In this document: positions 24,241 through 33,187 of the stretch, piece after piece | Layout: the number at the start of each line of letters is the position of its first letter | Numbering within the stretch: the stretch's first letter is position 1 | Source of the DNA: Polynucleobacter sp. MWH-Aus1W21 | Lineage (GTDB): Bacteria; Pseudomonadota; Gammaproteobacteria; Burkholderiales; Burkholderiaceae | Direction of reading: 5' to 3' | Length of the DNA: 64,000 nt | Assembly (NCBI RefSeq): GCF_018687275.1 | Contig: NZ_CP061287.1 | Span: forward strand, 2,108,001 to 2,172,000 | The notes under the pieces: model-generated | What the model was told of the DNA's origin: nothing | The model's database searches: none | The model's input: the letters and a program-made list of their open reading frames with translations, nothing else | Made by a program: the position numbers and the translations under genes

Positions 24241-24888
24241 TTATTGCTTGTACTTATTTTTACGAATTTTTTCTTCTAAATAATCCATGACTAAGATTGC
24301 CTTGGCTTTAGTGCCGGCAATAGATGGTGAAGTCACATACTTACCCTGCATCACAATAGTAGGCACGCCATCAATTCGATAGGCTTCAGCCATTTGCTTT
24401 GCGGCACGCGCTTTTGAAATCACCGCAAAAGAGCGATAAGTTGCCAAGAATGTATTGCGATCTATTCCCTGCGAAGCGACCCAATCAGCAATCTCAGGCT
24501 CAGTTAATAGCCGCTTATTTTCTTTGTGCATTGCATACATAACTTTTTCATTCAGAGCATCACCTTTGCCCATTGCCTCAAGGGCATAAAACAACTGGCT
24601 ATGTGGCAGAAAGTCATCGCGGAAAGCTACGGGCACTCTTTTGAAAACAACATCTTTAGGCTGACGCTTTACCCAGCTGCTAAGCTCAGGCTCAAAGTCA
24701 TAACAATGTGGGCAACCGTACCAAAAGAATTCGATAACCTCTACCTTTCCTTTGGTATCTACCGGCTGAGCAATAGGCAAGATGCGGTAATCAAAACCTT
24801 CTTCAATTTTTTGCCCTTGAGCAGCAACAAAGCCGCCCAAAGAAAGAAGTGCGAAAACTGTAATTACTCTTTTGCTAATTGAAATCAT
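24241..24888 (-). CDS. dsbA: Thiol:disulfide interchange protein DsbA
   Basis: Periplasmic oxidase that introduces disulfide bonds into exported proteins. The 215-residue product has a signal peptide (VITVFALLSLGGFVAA, residues about 8-23), the catalytic FFWYGCPHCYDFEPEL near residue 54-69, and the cis-Pro loop GVPTIV near 172. The helical insertion of the DsbA fold lies between. The start overlaps the stop of the SPOR gene by 4 bp. Confidence 0.95.
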   Translation of the reverse strand: MISISKRVITVFALLSLGGFVAAQGQKIEEGFDYRILPIAQPVDTKGKVEVIEFFWYGCPHCYDFEPELSSWVKRQPKDVVFKRVPVAFRDDFLPHSQLFYALEAMGKGDALNEKVMYAMHKENKRLLTEPEIADWVASQGIDRNTFLATYRSFAVISKARAAKQMAEAYRIDGVPTIVMQGKYVTSPSIAGTKAKAILVMDYLEEKIRKNKYKQ

Positions 24889-25505
24889 GATTTACTGGAT
24901 TTAATTAAAGTTGGTTTAATGCCCATACCATTCAATTTATCGCGAACAGGATTGCTGTCTTCAACGCTGTTATATGGACCTACACGAACACGCCAAAGGG
25001 TATTACCATCGGCCGTAACCTCACTTAGCTGCGCCTGAATTCCCTGAATAGCTAAATTTGCTTTTTGCGCATCCGCATCTGCGCGCTTATTAAATGCGCC
25101 CACTTGCAAAAAATAAATTGAGTCTGATTTTGCGGCCGGAGCCACATCAGCAGGCTTATCGGCAGATTTCTTGCCATTCACCAAATCACCAATCGGGTCA
25201 GCTGATGCAGGTGCGGGTGATTTACCTTGAAGCGGCTTATTTAAATCTACAGGCTCGACAGGAGTAGCAACCTCACCTTCAGCGGGGGCGGGAGAGGGCT
25301 TAATACTCAATGGAAGGCTGGGGGCACGCATGCCCGGTCTTTCTTGTGGAGTATTTTTAGATAGATAAAAGGCAATGACAAACGCAATTCCAAGGCCGGC
25401 GCCTAAACCCAAAATAAAGCCAAGGATAGTGCCGCCATATTGGGTGTTTTTGCTATCCACGTGGTAGTTTACAAAGCCAGTTTGCTGATTTGGTCTTTTC
25501 ATCAT
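24885..25505 (-). CDS. SPOR-domain protein (FtsN-like topology)
   Basis: Bitopic inner-membrane protein of 206 residues with a periplasmic peptidoglycan-binding SPOR domain. A short cytoplasmic N-terminus is followed by one membrane segment (GTILGFILGLGAGLGIAFVIAFYL, residues about 25-48), a Pro/Ala-rich linker, and a C-terminal SPOR domain (YFLQVGAFNKRADADAQKANL ... LWRVRVGPYNSVEDSNPVRDKL). SPOR domains bind denuded glycan at the septum. The argS-SPOR-dsbA order is frequent in Burkholderiales. Start MM with GAGGAA upstream. Confidence 0.88.
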   Translation of the reverse strand: MMKRPNQQTGFVNYHVDSKNTQYGGTILGFILGLGAGLGIAFVIAFYLSKNTPQERPGMRAPSLPLSIKPSPAPAEGEVATPVEPVDLNKPLQGKSPAPASADPIGDLVNGKKSADKPADVAPAAKSDSIYFLQVGAFNKRADADAQKANLAIQGIQAQLSEVTADGNTLWRVRVGPYNSVEDSNPVRDKLNGMGIKPTLIKSSKS

Positions 25506-25540
25506 TTCCTCATCTTACATCCACACTCCGTACCTCGTCA

Positions 25541-27268
25541 TTACATCTTTGCTGGCGCGGATACCCCGAGTACTTTTAAGCCATTTTGCAACACCTGACG
25601 TGTTGCAGATAACAGCGCAAGACGTGCCGACTTTAAATTCTGATCATCCACCAATACGCGATCAGCATTGTAGAAAGTATGGAAATCGCCTGCCAAATCA
25701 CGTAGATAAAAAGCTAATGTATGAGGAGCTAACTCTTCCGCAGCAGATGTGAGCATTTCTGGATACTCCGCTAAACGACGCAGTAAATGATCCGATGCCT
25801 TGCTTTGCAATAGCGATAGATCTGCTCCAGCTAAATCCGCTGTTTGTCCGCCCCATTGCTGCAAGATTGAACTGATACGCGCATGTGCATACTGAACATA
25901 GAACACTGGATTCTCATCATTTTGCTGCAAGGCTAAATCAATATCAAAAACAAATTCGGTATCTGCTTTACGCGAGATCAAGAAAAAGCGCACAGCATCA
26001 CGACCACGCTGCAATGCCAACTCTCTCTCTTCTGGGGTCATCTCTAAAGTAACGCCACCGGACCACTCAACTAAATCTCGGACCGTCACGTATGAGCCAG
26101 CACGCTTAGAAATTTTCACCTCTTCGCCATGACGCATCACAGTCACCATCTTATGCAAGACATAATCAGGATAGGTTTTAGGAATATCCCAGCCTCGCTT
26201 TTGCGCTACACCCTGTAAGCCTGAGCGAACACGGGCAATCGTCCCATGATGATCGCTACCTTGCACATTAATCACCTTCTGAAAGCCACGGTTCCACTTG
26301 CTGGTGTGATATGCAACATCTGGTACAAAATAAGTAAAGCTGCCATCTGACTTACGCATCACGCGATCTTTATCATCGCCATCATCAGTAGTCTTCAACC
26401 ATAGCGCCCCTTCAGACTCATAGGTCTTGCCTATATTTTGCAAATCACCAACGATTTGAGCAACGCTTCCATCGGTATACAGAGAGGACTCAAGGTAATA
26501 GCAATCAAATTTAACGCCAAAGGTTTTCAAGTCAATATCTTGTTCGTTGCGTAGATAAGCAACAGCAAATTGACGGATCGCCTCAATGTCATCCTTATAT
26601 TCTGGTGAAGCTTTAAAAGCTGTTGCAATCTCTGCAATATATTCACCGTTATAAGCTTGCTCAGGCCACTTCGCATCACCTGGCTTTAAACCTTGTAAAC
26701 GAGCCTGAACTGATAACGCTAAATTCGCAATCTGTACGCCAGCATCGTTGTAATAAAACTCGCGATGAACTTTAATGCCCTGGGTTGCCAATAAATTGGC
26801 CAAGGCATCCCCAAGTGCTGCCTGTCGTCCATGTCCAACATGCAATGGGCCCGTTGGATTGGCTGAAACAAACTCAATCATGGCGCTTGAAGCAGAGTCG
26901 TCACTCAAAGGGGATTCACCAAAATTTGCGCCAGAGGAAAGTATCTCTTTCACTACAGCTGTTTTGGCGGCATTACTCAGACGGAAATTAATAAAACCAG
27001 GGCCAGCAATTTCGCAGGAAGCAATAAGCTCGCTAAAGCCATTCTGTTGCTGTAATCGCTCAACCAAAGCTTGAGCGAGCTCTCGCGGATTGAGCTTCCA
27101 AGCCTTGGAAAGCTGAAGGGCAATATTGCATGCGACGTCGCCGTGATCAACGGCCTTAGGGCGTTCTAAACGGGGCGCAAGAGGAGTCTCTAGGCCGCGT
27201 TCCTGAGCCAAGGCCGCCAGGGCAGCACTCAGCATTTCAATTAAGCGATTTTTATTAGTAGACAACAT
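25541..27268 (-). CDS. argS: Arginyl-tRNA synthetase
   Basis: Charges tRNA-Arg. The 575-residue class I enzyme has the N-terminal ArgRS domain, the HIGH-type motif NPTGPLHVGHGRQAALGDA near residue 134-152, the KMSKS-equivalent EVKISKRAGSYVTV near 376-390, and the anticodon-binding DALR domain ending YNADRVLVDD. Length is typical. It is divergent from the DUF1840 gene and is followed by the SPOR and dsbA genes on the same strand. Confidence 0.97.
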   Translation of the reverse strand: MLSTNKNRLIEMLSAALAALAQERGLETPLAPRLERPKAVDHGDVACNIALQLSKAWKLNPRELAQALVERLQQQNGFSELIASCEIAGPGFINFRLSNAAKTAVVKEILSSGANFGESPLSDDSASSAMIEFVSANPTGPLHVGHGRQAALGDALANLLATQGIKVHREFYYNDAGVQIANLALSVQARLQGLKPGDAKWPEQAYNGEYIAEIATAFKASPEYKDDIEAIRQFAVAYLRNEQDIDLKTFGVKFDCYYLESSLYTDGSVAQIVGDLQNIGKTYESEGALWLKTTDDGDDKDRVMRKSDGSFTYFVPDVAYHTSKWNRGFQKVINVQGSDHHGTIARVRSGLQGVAQKRGWDIPKTYPDYVLHKMVTVMRHGEEVKISKRAGSYVTVRDLVEWSGGVTLEMTPEERELALQRGRDAVRFFLISRKADTEFVFDIDLALQQNDENPVFYVQYAHARISSILQQWGGQTADLAGADLSLLQSKASDHLLRRLAEYPEMLTSAAEELAPHTLAFYLRDLAGDFHTFYNADRVLVDDQNLKSARLALLSATRQVLQNGLKVLGVSAPAKM

Positions 27269-27303
27269 AGATAAGTGAGTTTATCAGGTGGTAAGCTATC
27301 GAA

Positions 27304-27621
27304 ATGATCTATCAATTTCGCTCAAAAGCTGGTCCAGATGTCATCATGCTGGCAGATCTGACCAAACGAATATTTGATATTTTGGGGCGCCCCTTAGATC
27401 CCCGTGGAATCCTGACTGTTGAACAGCTTCCCGATCTGATCACCGCACTCGAAACTGCCATTCTCAAAGATCTTGAGGAGCGGGCAAAAGTACATGAAGA
27501 ATCTGAAAATGGCGCCGAGAAGCCTAAGTTGGCCGATCGCCTTGGGCAGCGAGCCTACCCATTTCTGGAACTCATGAAGCAAGCAAGGGCCAAAGATGAA
27601 CCCGTCTTGTGGGGTGTTTAA
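27304..27621 (+). CDS. DUF1840-family protein
   Basis: Small conserved protein of 105 residues found mainly in betaproteobacteria: MIYQFRSKAGPDVIMLADLT at the N-terminus and a C-terminal LGQRAYPFLELMKQARAKDE ... VLWGV, typical of DUF1840. Function unknown. No Shine-Dalgarno is visible; TAAGCT lies exactly 6 nt before the ATG (27292-27297), a weak instance of the leaderless pattern. Its stop overlaps that of the convergent methionine synthase gene by 4 bp. Confidence 0.85.
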   Translation: MIYQFRSKAGPDVIMLADLTKRIFDILGRPLDPRGILTVEQLPDLITALETAILKDLEERAKVHEESENGAEKPKLADRLGQRAYPFLELMKQARAKDEPVLWGV

Positions 27622-30368
27622 TCCAACAAGCTTGCTAGCTGGCGACGGGTATCTTCAATAGTTTGGTCACGGCGTTTTGCCAGATCCTCAACTTGATCAT
27701 CTGAAAGTTTGCCCACATTAAAGTAACGTGCATCGGGGTGAGCCAGATAAAAACCACTCACACTGGAAGCAGGATTCATCGCCATAGACTCGGTCAAAGT
27801 CATGCCGATATCTTCCGACCCAATGACTCGCAACAGATCTTCTTTGACTTCATGCGCAGGGCAAGCTGGATAACCAGGCGCCGGACGAATACCGCGGTAC
27901 TCTTCATTAATCATTTGATCATTCGTCAAAATCTCATCGCTTGCATAGCCCCATAAATCGGTACGTACACGATGGTGCATCAACTCAGCAAATGCTTCCG
28001 CCAATCGATCTGCCAAGGCCTTCAACATAATGGCACTGTAGTCATCATGCTTTGCCTGAAACTCAGCAACTTTCTTTTCAACACCATGACCAGTTGTAAC
28101 CGCAAAACATCCGAGGTAGTCCGCAACACCAGAATCTTTTGGTGCAACGTAATCAGCCAAACAACGATTGGGTCTGCGCACGCCCTCTACAACCGGACGC
28201 TCGGATTGTTGACGCAAGTTATGCCAGACAAACAAAGGATGCTCGCGTGCTTCATCGCTATAAAGAACAATATCGTCGCCAACGGTATTGGCAGGATAGA
28301 AAGCAACCACGGCATCGGCCTGTAACCATTGCCCTTTAATGAGTTTATCGAGTAACGCCTGAGCATCGGCAAACACCTTACGAGCCTCAACTCCAACAAC
28401 TTCATCATCCAGAATTGCTGGAAACTTACCCGCCAAGTCCCAAGTCTGAAAGAACGGTGTCCAATCGATATATTTAGCGATGTCACTCAGTGCGAAATTT
28501 TTAAATACGCGGCGACCGATAAATTTTGGCTTTTCAGGAGTGTACGAAGACCAATCAATCATCTCGCGATTCTTGCGTGCCGCCTCTAAAGAAATGGTAG
28601 GTGCTGCTTTCTTATTTGCATGTTGTTCACGAATACGAACATAATCATCGCGCAAATCTTGGATGAATTTCTTGGCACTTTCATCAGACAGCAAGCTAGA
28701 AGCCACAGATACTGAACGGGAAGCATCAGGTACGTAAACTACTGGACCATCATAGTGTGGAGCAATTTTCACCGCAGTATGTACGCGGGATGTAGTGGCG
28801 CCACCAATCATTAGAGGTATCTGACGCTCGCGGAAATAATCATCACGCTGCATTTCTTGTGCAACATATGTCATCTCTTCAAGCGAAGGAGTAATCAAAC
28901 CAGATAAGCCAACGATATCCGCATTTTCTTCCTTGGCGCGCTTCAGAATCTCAGCGCAAGGAACCATCACGCCCATATTGGCTACTTCGAAGTTATTACA
29001 TTGCAGAACAACGGTCACAATATTTTTACCAATATCGTGCACGTCACCCTTTACAGTTGCCATCACAATCTTGCCCTTGGCTTTAGCCTCGCCACCAGCA
29101 GCAATATGTTGACGCTTTTCTTCTTCGATATACGGAATCAAAATGGCAACGGCTTGCTTCATCACGCGCGCACTCTTGACTACTTGAGGCAAGAACATCT
29201 TACCTGCACCGAATAAGTCGCCGACGACATTCATGCCATCCATGAGCGGGCCCTCAATAACTTCAATAGGCCTCCCGCCTGCACCCATAATTTCTGCGCG
29301 TAACTCTTCAGTATCTTCTTCAATAAAAGTAGTGATGCCATGAACTAAAGCATGAGTTAGGCGTTCGCGAACTGGGGCTTCGCGCCACAATAAATTTTCG
29401 ACCTGCTTTGCACCGCCGCCTTTAAATTGATCGGCAATGTCGAGTAGACGCTCTGTTGGCGTTTTGCCATCCTTCTCTTTAAAGCGATTGAGGACCACGT
29501 CTTCAACGCGTTCACGCAACTCAGGATCCAGATCAGCATAGACGCCTAATTGACCCGCATTCACAATGCCCATATCCATACCAGCCTGAATAGCGTGATA
29601 TAGGAACACCGTATGGATCGCCTCGCGCACACGGTCATTACCACGGAAGGAGAAGCTGACATTAGATACGCCGCCACTTACCTTGGCGCCAGGAAGATTT
29701 TCTTTAATCCAGCGAGTGGCATTAATGAAATCTACCGCATAGTTATCGTGCTCTTCAATACCAGTAGCGATTGCAAATATATTCGGATCAAAAATAATGT
29801 CTTCAGCCGGAAAACCGATTTCGTTTACTAAGATCTGATAGCAACGCTGACAGATTTCAGTCTTGCGCTTAAAGGTATCGGCTTGACCAACCTCATCGAA
29901 AGCCATCACTACAGAAGCGGCGCCATAACGACGAATTAAACGCGCTTGCTTTCTGAAAGGCTCTTCGCCCTCTTTTAAGGAAATCGAATTAACGATTGGC
30001 TTACCCTGAATACATTTCAAACCTGCCTCAATCACACTCCACTTCGAGGAGTCGATCATGATTGGAACGCGAGCAATATCAGGCTCAGATGCAATCAAGT
30101 TTAAGAAGCGTGTCATTGCCGCTTCAGAATCTAACATCGCCTCATCCATATTGATGTCGATAACTTGGGCGCCATTTTCAACTTGCTGACGTGCTACTGC
30201 GAGCGCCTCATCAAATTGATTATTTAGAATCATGCGCGCAAATGCTTTTGAACCAGTTACATTGGTGCGCTCACCAATGTTCACAAAACCAACATCGGCG
30301 GTAACGTTAAAAGGCTCAAGCCCTGAGAGCTTCATCGGTGGCATTGTTGTTTTGTCTACCTTGCTCAT
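27618..30368 (-). CDS. metH: Cobalamin-dependent methionine synthase, folate/B12/activation domains
   Basis: Carries three of the four MetH modules in 916 residues. The methyl-tetrahydrofolate domain opens FNVTADVGFVNIGERTNVTGSKAFARM (about 19-45). The B12 domain has the DVHDIGKN His ligand motif near 440 and SGLITPSLEEM. The C-terminal activation domain contains RPAPGYPACPAH near 810, the SAM-binding signature. The homocysteine domain is encoded by the gene immediately upstream, overlapping by 4 bp. The split falls at the natural interdomain boundary, so this is gene fission, not a truncation. Confidence 0.96.
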   Translation of the reverse strand: MSKVDKTTMPPMKLSGLEPFNVTADVGFVNIGERTNVTGSKAFARMILNNQFDEALAVARQQVENGAQVIDINMDEAMLDSEAAMTRFLNLIASEPDIARVPIMIDSSKWSVIEAGLKCIQGKPIVNSISLKEGEEPFRKQARLIRRYGAASVVMAFDEVGQADTFKRKTEICQRCYQILVNEIGFPAEDIIFDPNIFAIATGIEEHDNYAVDFINATRWIKENLPGAKVSGGVSNVSFSFRGNDRVREAIHTVFLYHAIQAGMDMGIVNAGQLGVYADLDPELRERVEDVVLNRFKEKDGKTPTERLLDIADQFKGGGAKQVENLLWREAPVRERLTHALVHGITTFIEEDTEELRAEIMGAGGRPIEVIEGPLMDGMNVVGDLFGAGKMFLPQVVKSARVMKQAVAILIPYIEEEKRQHIAAGGEAKAKGKIVMATVKGDVHDIGKNIVTVVLQCNNFEVANMGVMVPCAEILKRAKEENADIVGLSGLITPSLEEMTYVAQEMQRDDYFRERQIPLMIGGATTSRVHTAVKIAPHYDGPVVYVPDASRSVSVASSLLSDESAKKFIQDLRDDYVRIREQHANKKAAPTISLEAARKNREMIDWSSYTPEKPKFIGRRVFKNFALSDIAKYIDWTPFFQTWDLAGKFPAILDDEVVGVEARKVFADAQALLDKLIKGQWLQADAVVAFYPANTVGDDIVLYSDEAREHPLFVWHNLRQQSERPVVEGVRRPNRCLADYVAPKDSGVADYLGCFAVTTGHGVEKKVAEFQAKHDDYSAIMLKALADRLAEAFAELMHHRVRTDLWGYASDEILTNDQMINEEYRGIRPAPGYPACPAHEVKEDLLRVIGSEDIGMTLTESMAMNPASSVSGFYLAHPDARYFNVGKLSDDQVEDLAKRRDQTIEDTRRQLASLLD

Positions 30369-31429
30369 GCCAGCACCTCAGCATTCTCGCGATAGAAAGC
30401 ACGAGGCTTACGCTTCGCAACCGCATTTGCGATTGCGCGTATGTGATCAGGTGTAGTGCCGCAGCAACCACCAACCAAGTTCACTAAACCATCTTTAGCA
30501 AAACCATCGACTAAGCTGGAAGTAATTTCTGGCGTCTCATCAAAGCCCGTATCGCTCATTGGATTAGGTAGGCCTGCATTTGGGTAGCAAGACACCGCAG
30601 CATCACAAATCCTAGCCAGCTCGGCAATATAAGGACGCATTAAAGCTGCACCTAGTGCACAGTTCAAACCAAAGGTGAGCGGCTTAATGTGACGCAAACT
30701 ATTCCAGAAGGCTTCAACAGTCTGGCCAGACAAAATACGCCCAGATGCATCGGTTACGGTTCCTGAAATCATGACTGGCAAACGTTCGCCAGTCTCCTCA
30801 AAAAATTCATCGAGCGCAAAGAGTGCGGCTTTAGCATTAAGCGTATCGAAAATTGTTTCAACTAAAAATAAATCCACGCCACCAACAAACAAACCTTCAA
30901 TCTGTTCACGGTACGAAGCGCGCAACGCATCAAACGTTACATTGCGTGCCCCTGGATCGTTTACATCAGGTGAAATGCTAGCTGTCTTTGGTGTAGGTCC
31001 AATCGCGCCTGCAGCAAAACGCGGCCTATCTGGAGTGCTATATTTTTCGCAAGCAGCGCGCGCTAATCTGGCAGAGACTTCATTCATCTCACGCGCTAAG
31101 TCAGCCATCTTGTAATCTTCCTGAGCAACTGAAGTTGCACCAAAAGTATTGGTCTCAATGATGTCAGCGCCAGCATCTAAATACTGCTCATGAATTTTGC
31201 TAATAATTTGGGGTTGAGTTAGTACGAGCAACTCGTTATTGCCTTTAATGTCCCCAGGATGGTCGGCAAATCGGTTATTTCCTGGCAAGCCACGGTAATC
31301 AGACTCGGTGAGTTTGTATTGCTGAATCATGGTGCCCATAGCGCCATCCAAAATAAGGATGCGCTGCTTTAAAAGCTCGGGTAGCTTTTGACCGCGGGTG
31401 TAAGGCTGGGACAAACCATTAGATTGCAT
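30365..31429 (-). CDS. Homocysteine S-methyltransferase domain of methionine synthase
   Basis: Stand-alone equivalent of the N-terminal 350 residues of MetH. It binds zinc-activated homocysteine: the ligand cysteines are visible in GLNCALGAALM near residue 254 and in LVNLVGGCCGTTPDHIRA near 320-337, and ILDGAMGTMIQQ near 27 is the family opening. It must dock to the cobalamin module encoded by the next gene for turnover. The two are coupled by a 4-bp overlap. Similar two-gene methionine synthases occur in other Burkholderiales. Confidence 0.95.
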   Translation of the reverse strand: MQSNGLSQPYTRGQKLPELLKQRILILDGAMGTMIQQYKLTESDYRGLPGNNRFADHPGDIKGNNELLVLTQPQIISKIHEQYLDAGADIIETNTFGATSVAQEDYKMADLAREMNEVSARLARAACEKYSTPDRPRFAAGAIGPTPKTASISPDVNDPGARNVTFDALRASYREQIEGLFVGGVDLFLVETIFDTLNAKAALFALDEFFEETGERLPVMISGTVTDASGRILSGQTVEAFWNSLRHIKPLTFGLNCALGAALMRPYIAELARICDAAVSCYPNAGLPNPMSDTGFDETPEITSSLVDGFAKDGLVNLVGGCCGTTPDHIRAIANAVAKRKPRAFYRENAEVLA

Positions 31430-31504
31430 TGTTAAACCGGGATTAATCTCTAGAATCCCTTATTCTATTGGAAAAGCCACTTTTCATTTACCCCGGAGCC
31501 CCTT

Positions 31505-31954
31505 ATGTTTGGAACCATTCCAGAATTCAATCAAAGCCTTGATATGCTTAAAACCATGTGGGGACAAGGTACAGCAGCACAAGCCGGGCAATTTCCCTTC
31601 ACAGCAGACGCATCTAAGGCTGCTGGCGGCTTTGGGGCTGCTTTCCCTGGCTTGGATGTGGATGAGCTAGAAAAGCGTATTAAAGACCTCAAAAGCGTTG
31701 AAAACTGGCTCAATTTGAACCTCAACATCCTCAAGTCCACAATTCAGGGATTGGAAGTGCAACATGCCACCATGATGGCGCTCAAATCCTTTGGTGATGC
31801 AGTCTCTGCAGCAGGAGCGGCAGCTACTGCACCGAAGGAAGAATCTGAGACAAAAACAACTAGCGCTAAACCGCGGAAAACCGCAACACGCCGTCGTCGC
31901 AAAGCTGGCGACGCAACTTACCTCGACGAAGTAGGTAATTCAGATGAGCAATAG
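31505..31954 (+). CDS. phaM: PhaM-family polyhydroxyalkanoate granule regulator
   Basis: PhaM in Cupriavidus binds PHA synthase and the nucleoid and activates granule formation. This 149-residue homologue has the family N-terminus (PEFNQSLDMLKTMWGQG), FPGLDVDELEKRIKDLKSVENWLNLNLNILKSTIQGLEVQ near residue 46-85, and a basic C-terminus (KPRKTATRRRRKAG) suited to DNA binding. It is shorter than the Cupriavidus protein, as I remember it, mostly in the basic tail. Start ATG with CCGGAG upstream. The last 89 bp overlap the convergent MBL gene. Whether PHA synthase exists in this genome cannot be seen here. Confidence 0.85.
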   Translation: MFGTIPEFNQSLDMLKTMWGQGTAAQAGQFPFTADASKAAGGFGAAFPGLDVDELEKRIKDLKSVENWLNLNLNILKSTIQGLEVQHATMMALKSFGDAVSAAGAAATAPKEESETKTTSAKPRKTATRRRRKAGDATYLDEVGNSDEQ

Positions 31955-32951
31955 CCTCACCCATCGCAAAAGTAAGTTGATGAATATCTAATTCACGCTT
32001 AAACAAAACCGGCACAATCTCTCGAGCATGTGCCGGTTTTTTACATGCGCCTAAGGCATCAGCCAAGCGATCATCATGATGCGCCTTTAGTTGCGCAATT
32101 CGCGGTCCGATACCAGTAAATGGTTTGCCATGAGAAGGCAATACCAAAGTATCTTCTGGCAATGCTAAATATTTTTCAATAGAGTCTAAATACAAGCCTA
32201 GAGGATCTGCATCTGGATCAGCATCGTAGACACTGACGTTAGTAGAGATTCGTGGTAAGAGCATATCTCCTGAGATGAGCACACCAAGCTCTTTGCAAAA
32301 AAGAGAAGCATGTTCAGGCGCGTGCCCATACCCCATCATGACCTGCCAAGAATGTCCGCCAATTAAAATACTCTCACCATCAATAATGCGACGATATTGA
32401 CGTGGCACCCCGGGAACCATATTGCTGTAGTAATTTGAGCGCGCTCTGATTTTTTCTAAATCTTCTGGTGCCGTTAATCCATGTCTTTGGAAATGATCTG
32501 CCGAACCTCCGCTTCCGGCACGGGCGCCCACTGCAGCACCACCCTCTTTGCAACTTAACCATTGAGCAGTTAAGTAATCAGTCATGGAAATCCACAAAGG
32601 CACATTCCATTTTTCGCACAACCACTGTGATAAGCCCACATGATCAGGATGCATATGCGTCACAATGACGCGCAAAACTGGCAAGCCTTCAAGCTGAGAA
32701 GCAAAGACTCGCTCCCAAGAAGCTTTTGTCTCGTCATTAGCAATACCACAATCCACAATCGTCCAGCCTGAAACACCTTCGATTTCATCACGCAGCAACC
32801 ATAGATTGATGTGGTCTAAAGCAAACGGTAGACGCATACGAATCCAACGAACACCTGGAGCAACCTCAATACTGCTGCCCACTTCCGGAAGTGCATCTCC
32901 TAATGGATAATAGATCTCAGCTTCATTACTTGCTTTGTTTTTAGTAGTCAT
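31866..32951 (-). CDS. MBL-fold metallo-hydrolase
   Basis: Zinc-dependent hydrolase of 361 residues. The metal site is visible in VIVTHMHPDHVGLSQWL (residues about 97-113), with further ligands in MMGYGHAPEHASLF near 208 and GVLISGDMLLPRIS near 227; a C-terminal helical domain follows (LPSHGKPFTGIGPRIAQLKAHH). Similar proteins are annotated as glyoxalase II-like or beta-lactamase-like, but the substrate is unknown. The last 89 bp overlap the phaM 3' end on the other strand, and the phaM terminator lies within its coding region. Confidence 0.88.
   Translation of the reverse strand: MTTKNKASNEAEIYYPLGDALPEVGSSIEVAPGVRWIRMRLPFALDHINLWLLRDEIEGVSGWTIVDCGIANDETKASWERVFASQLEGLPVLRVIVTHMHPDHVGLSQWLCEKWNVPLWISMTDYLTAQWLSCKEGGAAVGARAGSGGSADHFQRHGLTAPEDLEKIRARSNYYSNMVPGVPRQYRRIIDGESILIGGHSWQVMMGYGHAPEHASLFCKELGVLISGDMLLPRISTNVSVYDADPDADPLGLYLDSIEKYLALPEDTLVLPSHGKPFTGIGPRIAQLKAHHDDRLADALGACKKPAHAREIVPVLFKRELDIHQLTFAMGEAIAHLNYLLRRGKLRRQLCDDGVLRFSAV
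32005..32042 (+). terminator. Intrinsic terminator of phaM inside the MBL gene
   Basis: Stem AAAACCGGCACA / TGTGCCGGTTTT (12 bp, 32005-32016 with 32029-32040), 12-nt loop, and a run of six T (32037-32042). It lies 50 bp past the phaM stop on the + strand, wholly within the coding sequence of the convergent MBL gene. Confidence 0.85.
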
Positions 32952-32993
32952 GATTTAACGTAATTTCTTTTATCTTTTATTTCTAGGTTTTCT

Positions 32994-33170
32994 TTGACAA
33001 CAGTTCCATCACCTTGCATTAATTGGTGTGACATTAATCCTGAAAATGGTTACTGTCGTGGCTGCTATCGTACCTTGACTGAGATTGCTGAATGGTCGGA
33101 TATGACCAATCCCGAGAAGCTTGAGGTTTGGACACAACTATCTATTCGCAAACCCCAAGCACCGCTGTAA
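32994..33170 (+). CDS. DUF1289-family small cysteine protein
   Basis: A 58-residue protein encoded between the divergent MBL gene and the convergent acuI. Translation gives SPCINWCDINPENGYCRGCY, then TLTEIAEWSDMTNPEKLEVW, which is the DUF1289 pattern (four Cys in a CxxxC...CxxC arrangement and a conserved EIxxW). The only reasonable start in frame is TTG at 32994, after a weak AGG; the nearest upstream in-frame stop is at 32961. Function unknown; the Cys spacing suggests a bound metal. Confidence 0.82.
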   Translation: MTTVPSPCINWCDINPENGYCRGCYRTLTEIAEWSDMTNPEKLEVWTQLSIRKPQAPL

Positions 33171-33187
33171 AACTATTCTTTAGTTCT

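Noticed and set aside
24526..24882. 118-codon + strand ORF opposite dsbA
   Set aside because: It lies antisense within the clear dsbA coding sequence and shows no family resemblance.
30365..30368. Possible frameshift dividing metH
   Set aside because: The ORFs overlap by ATGA with a proper start codon, the break is at the domain 1/2 boundary, and split methionine synthases are known in Burkholderiales.
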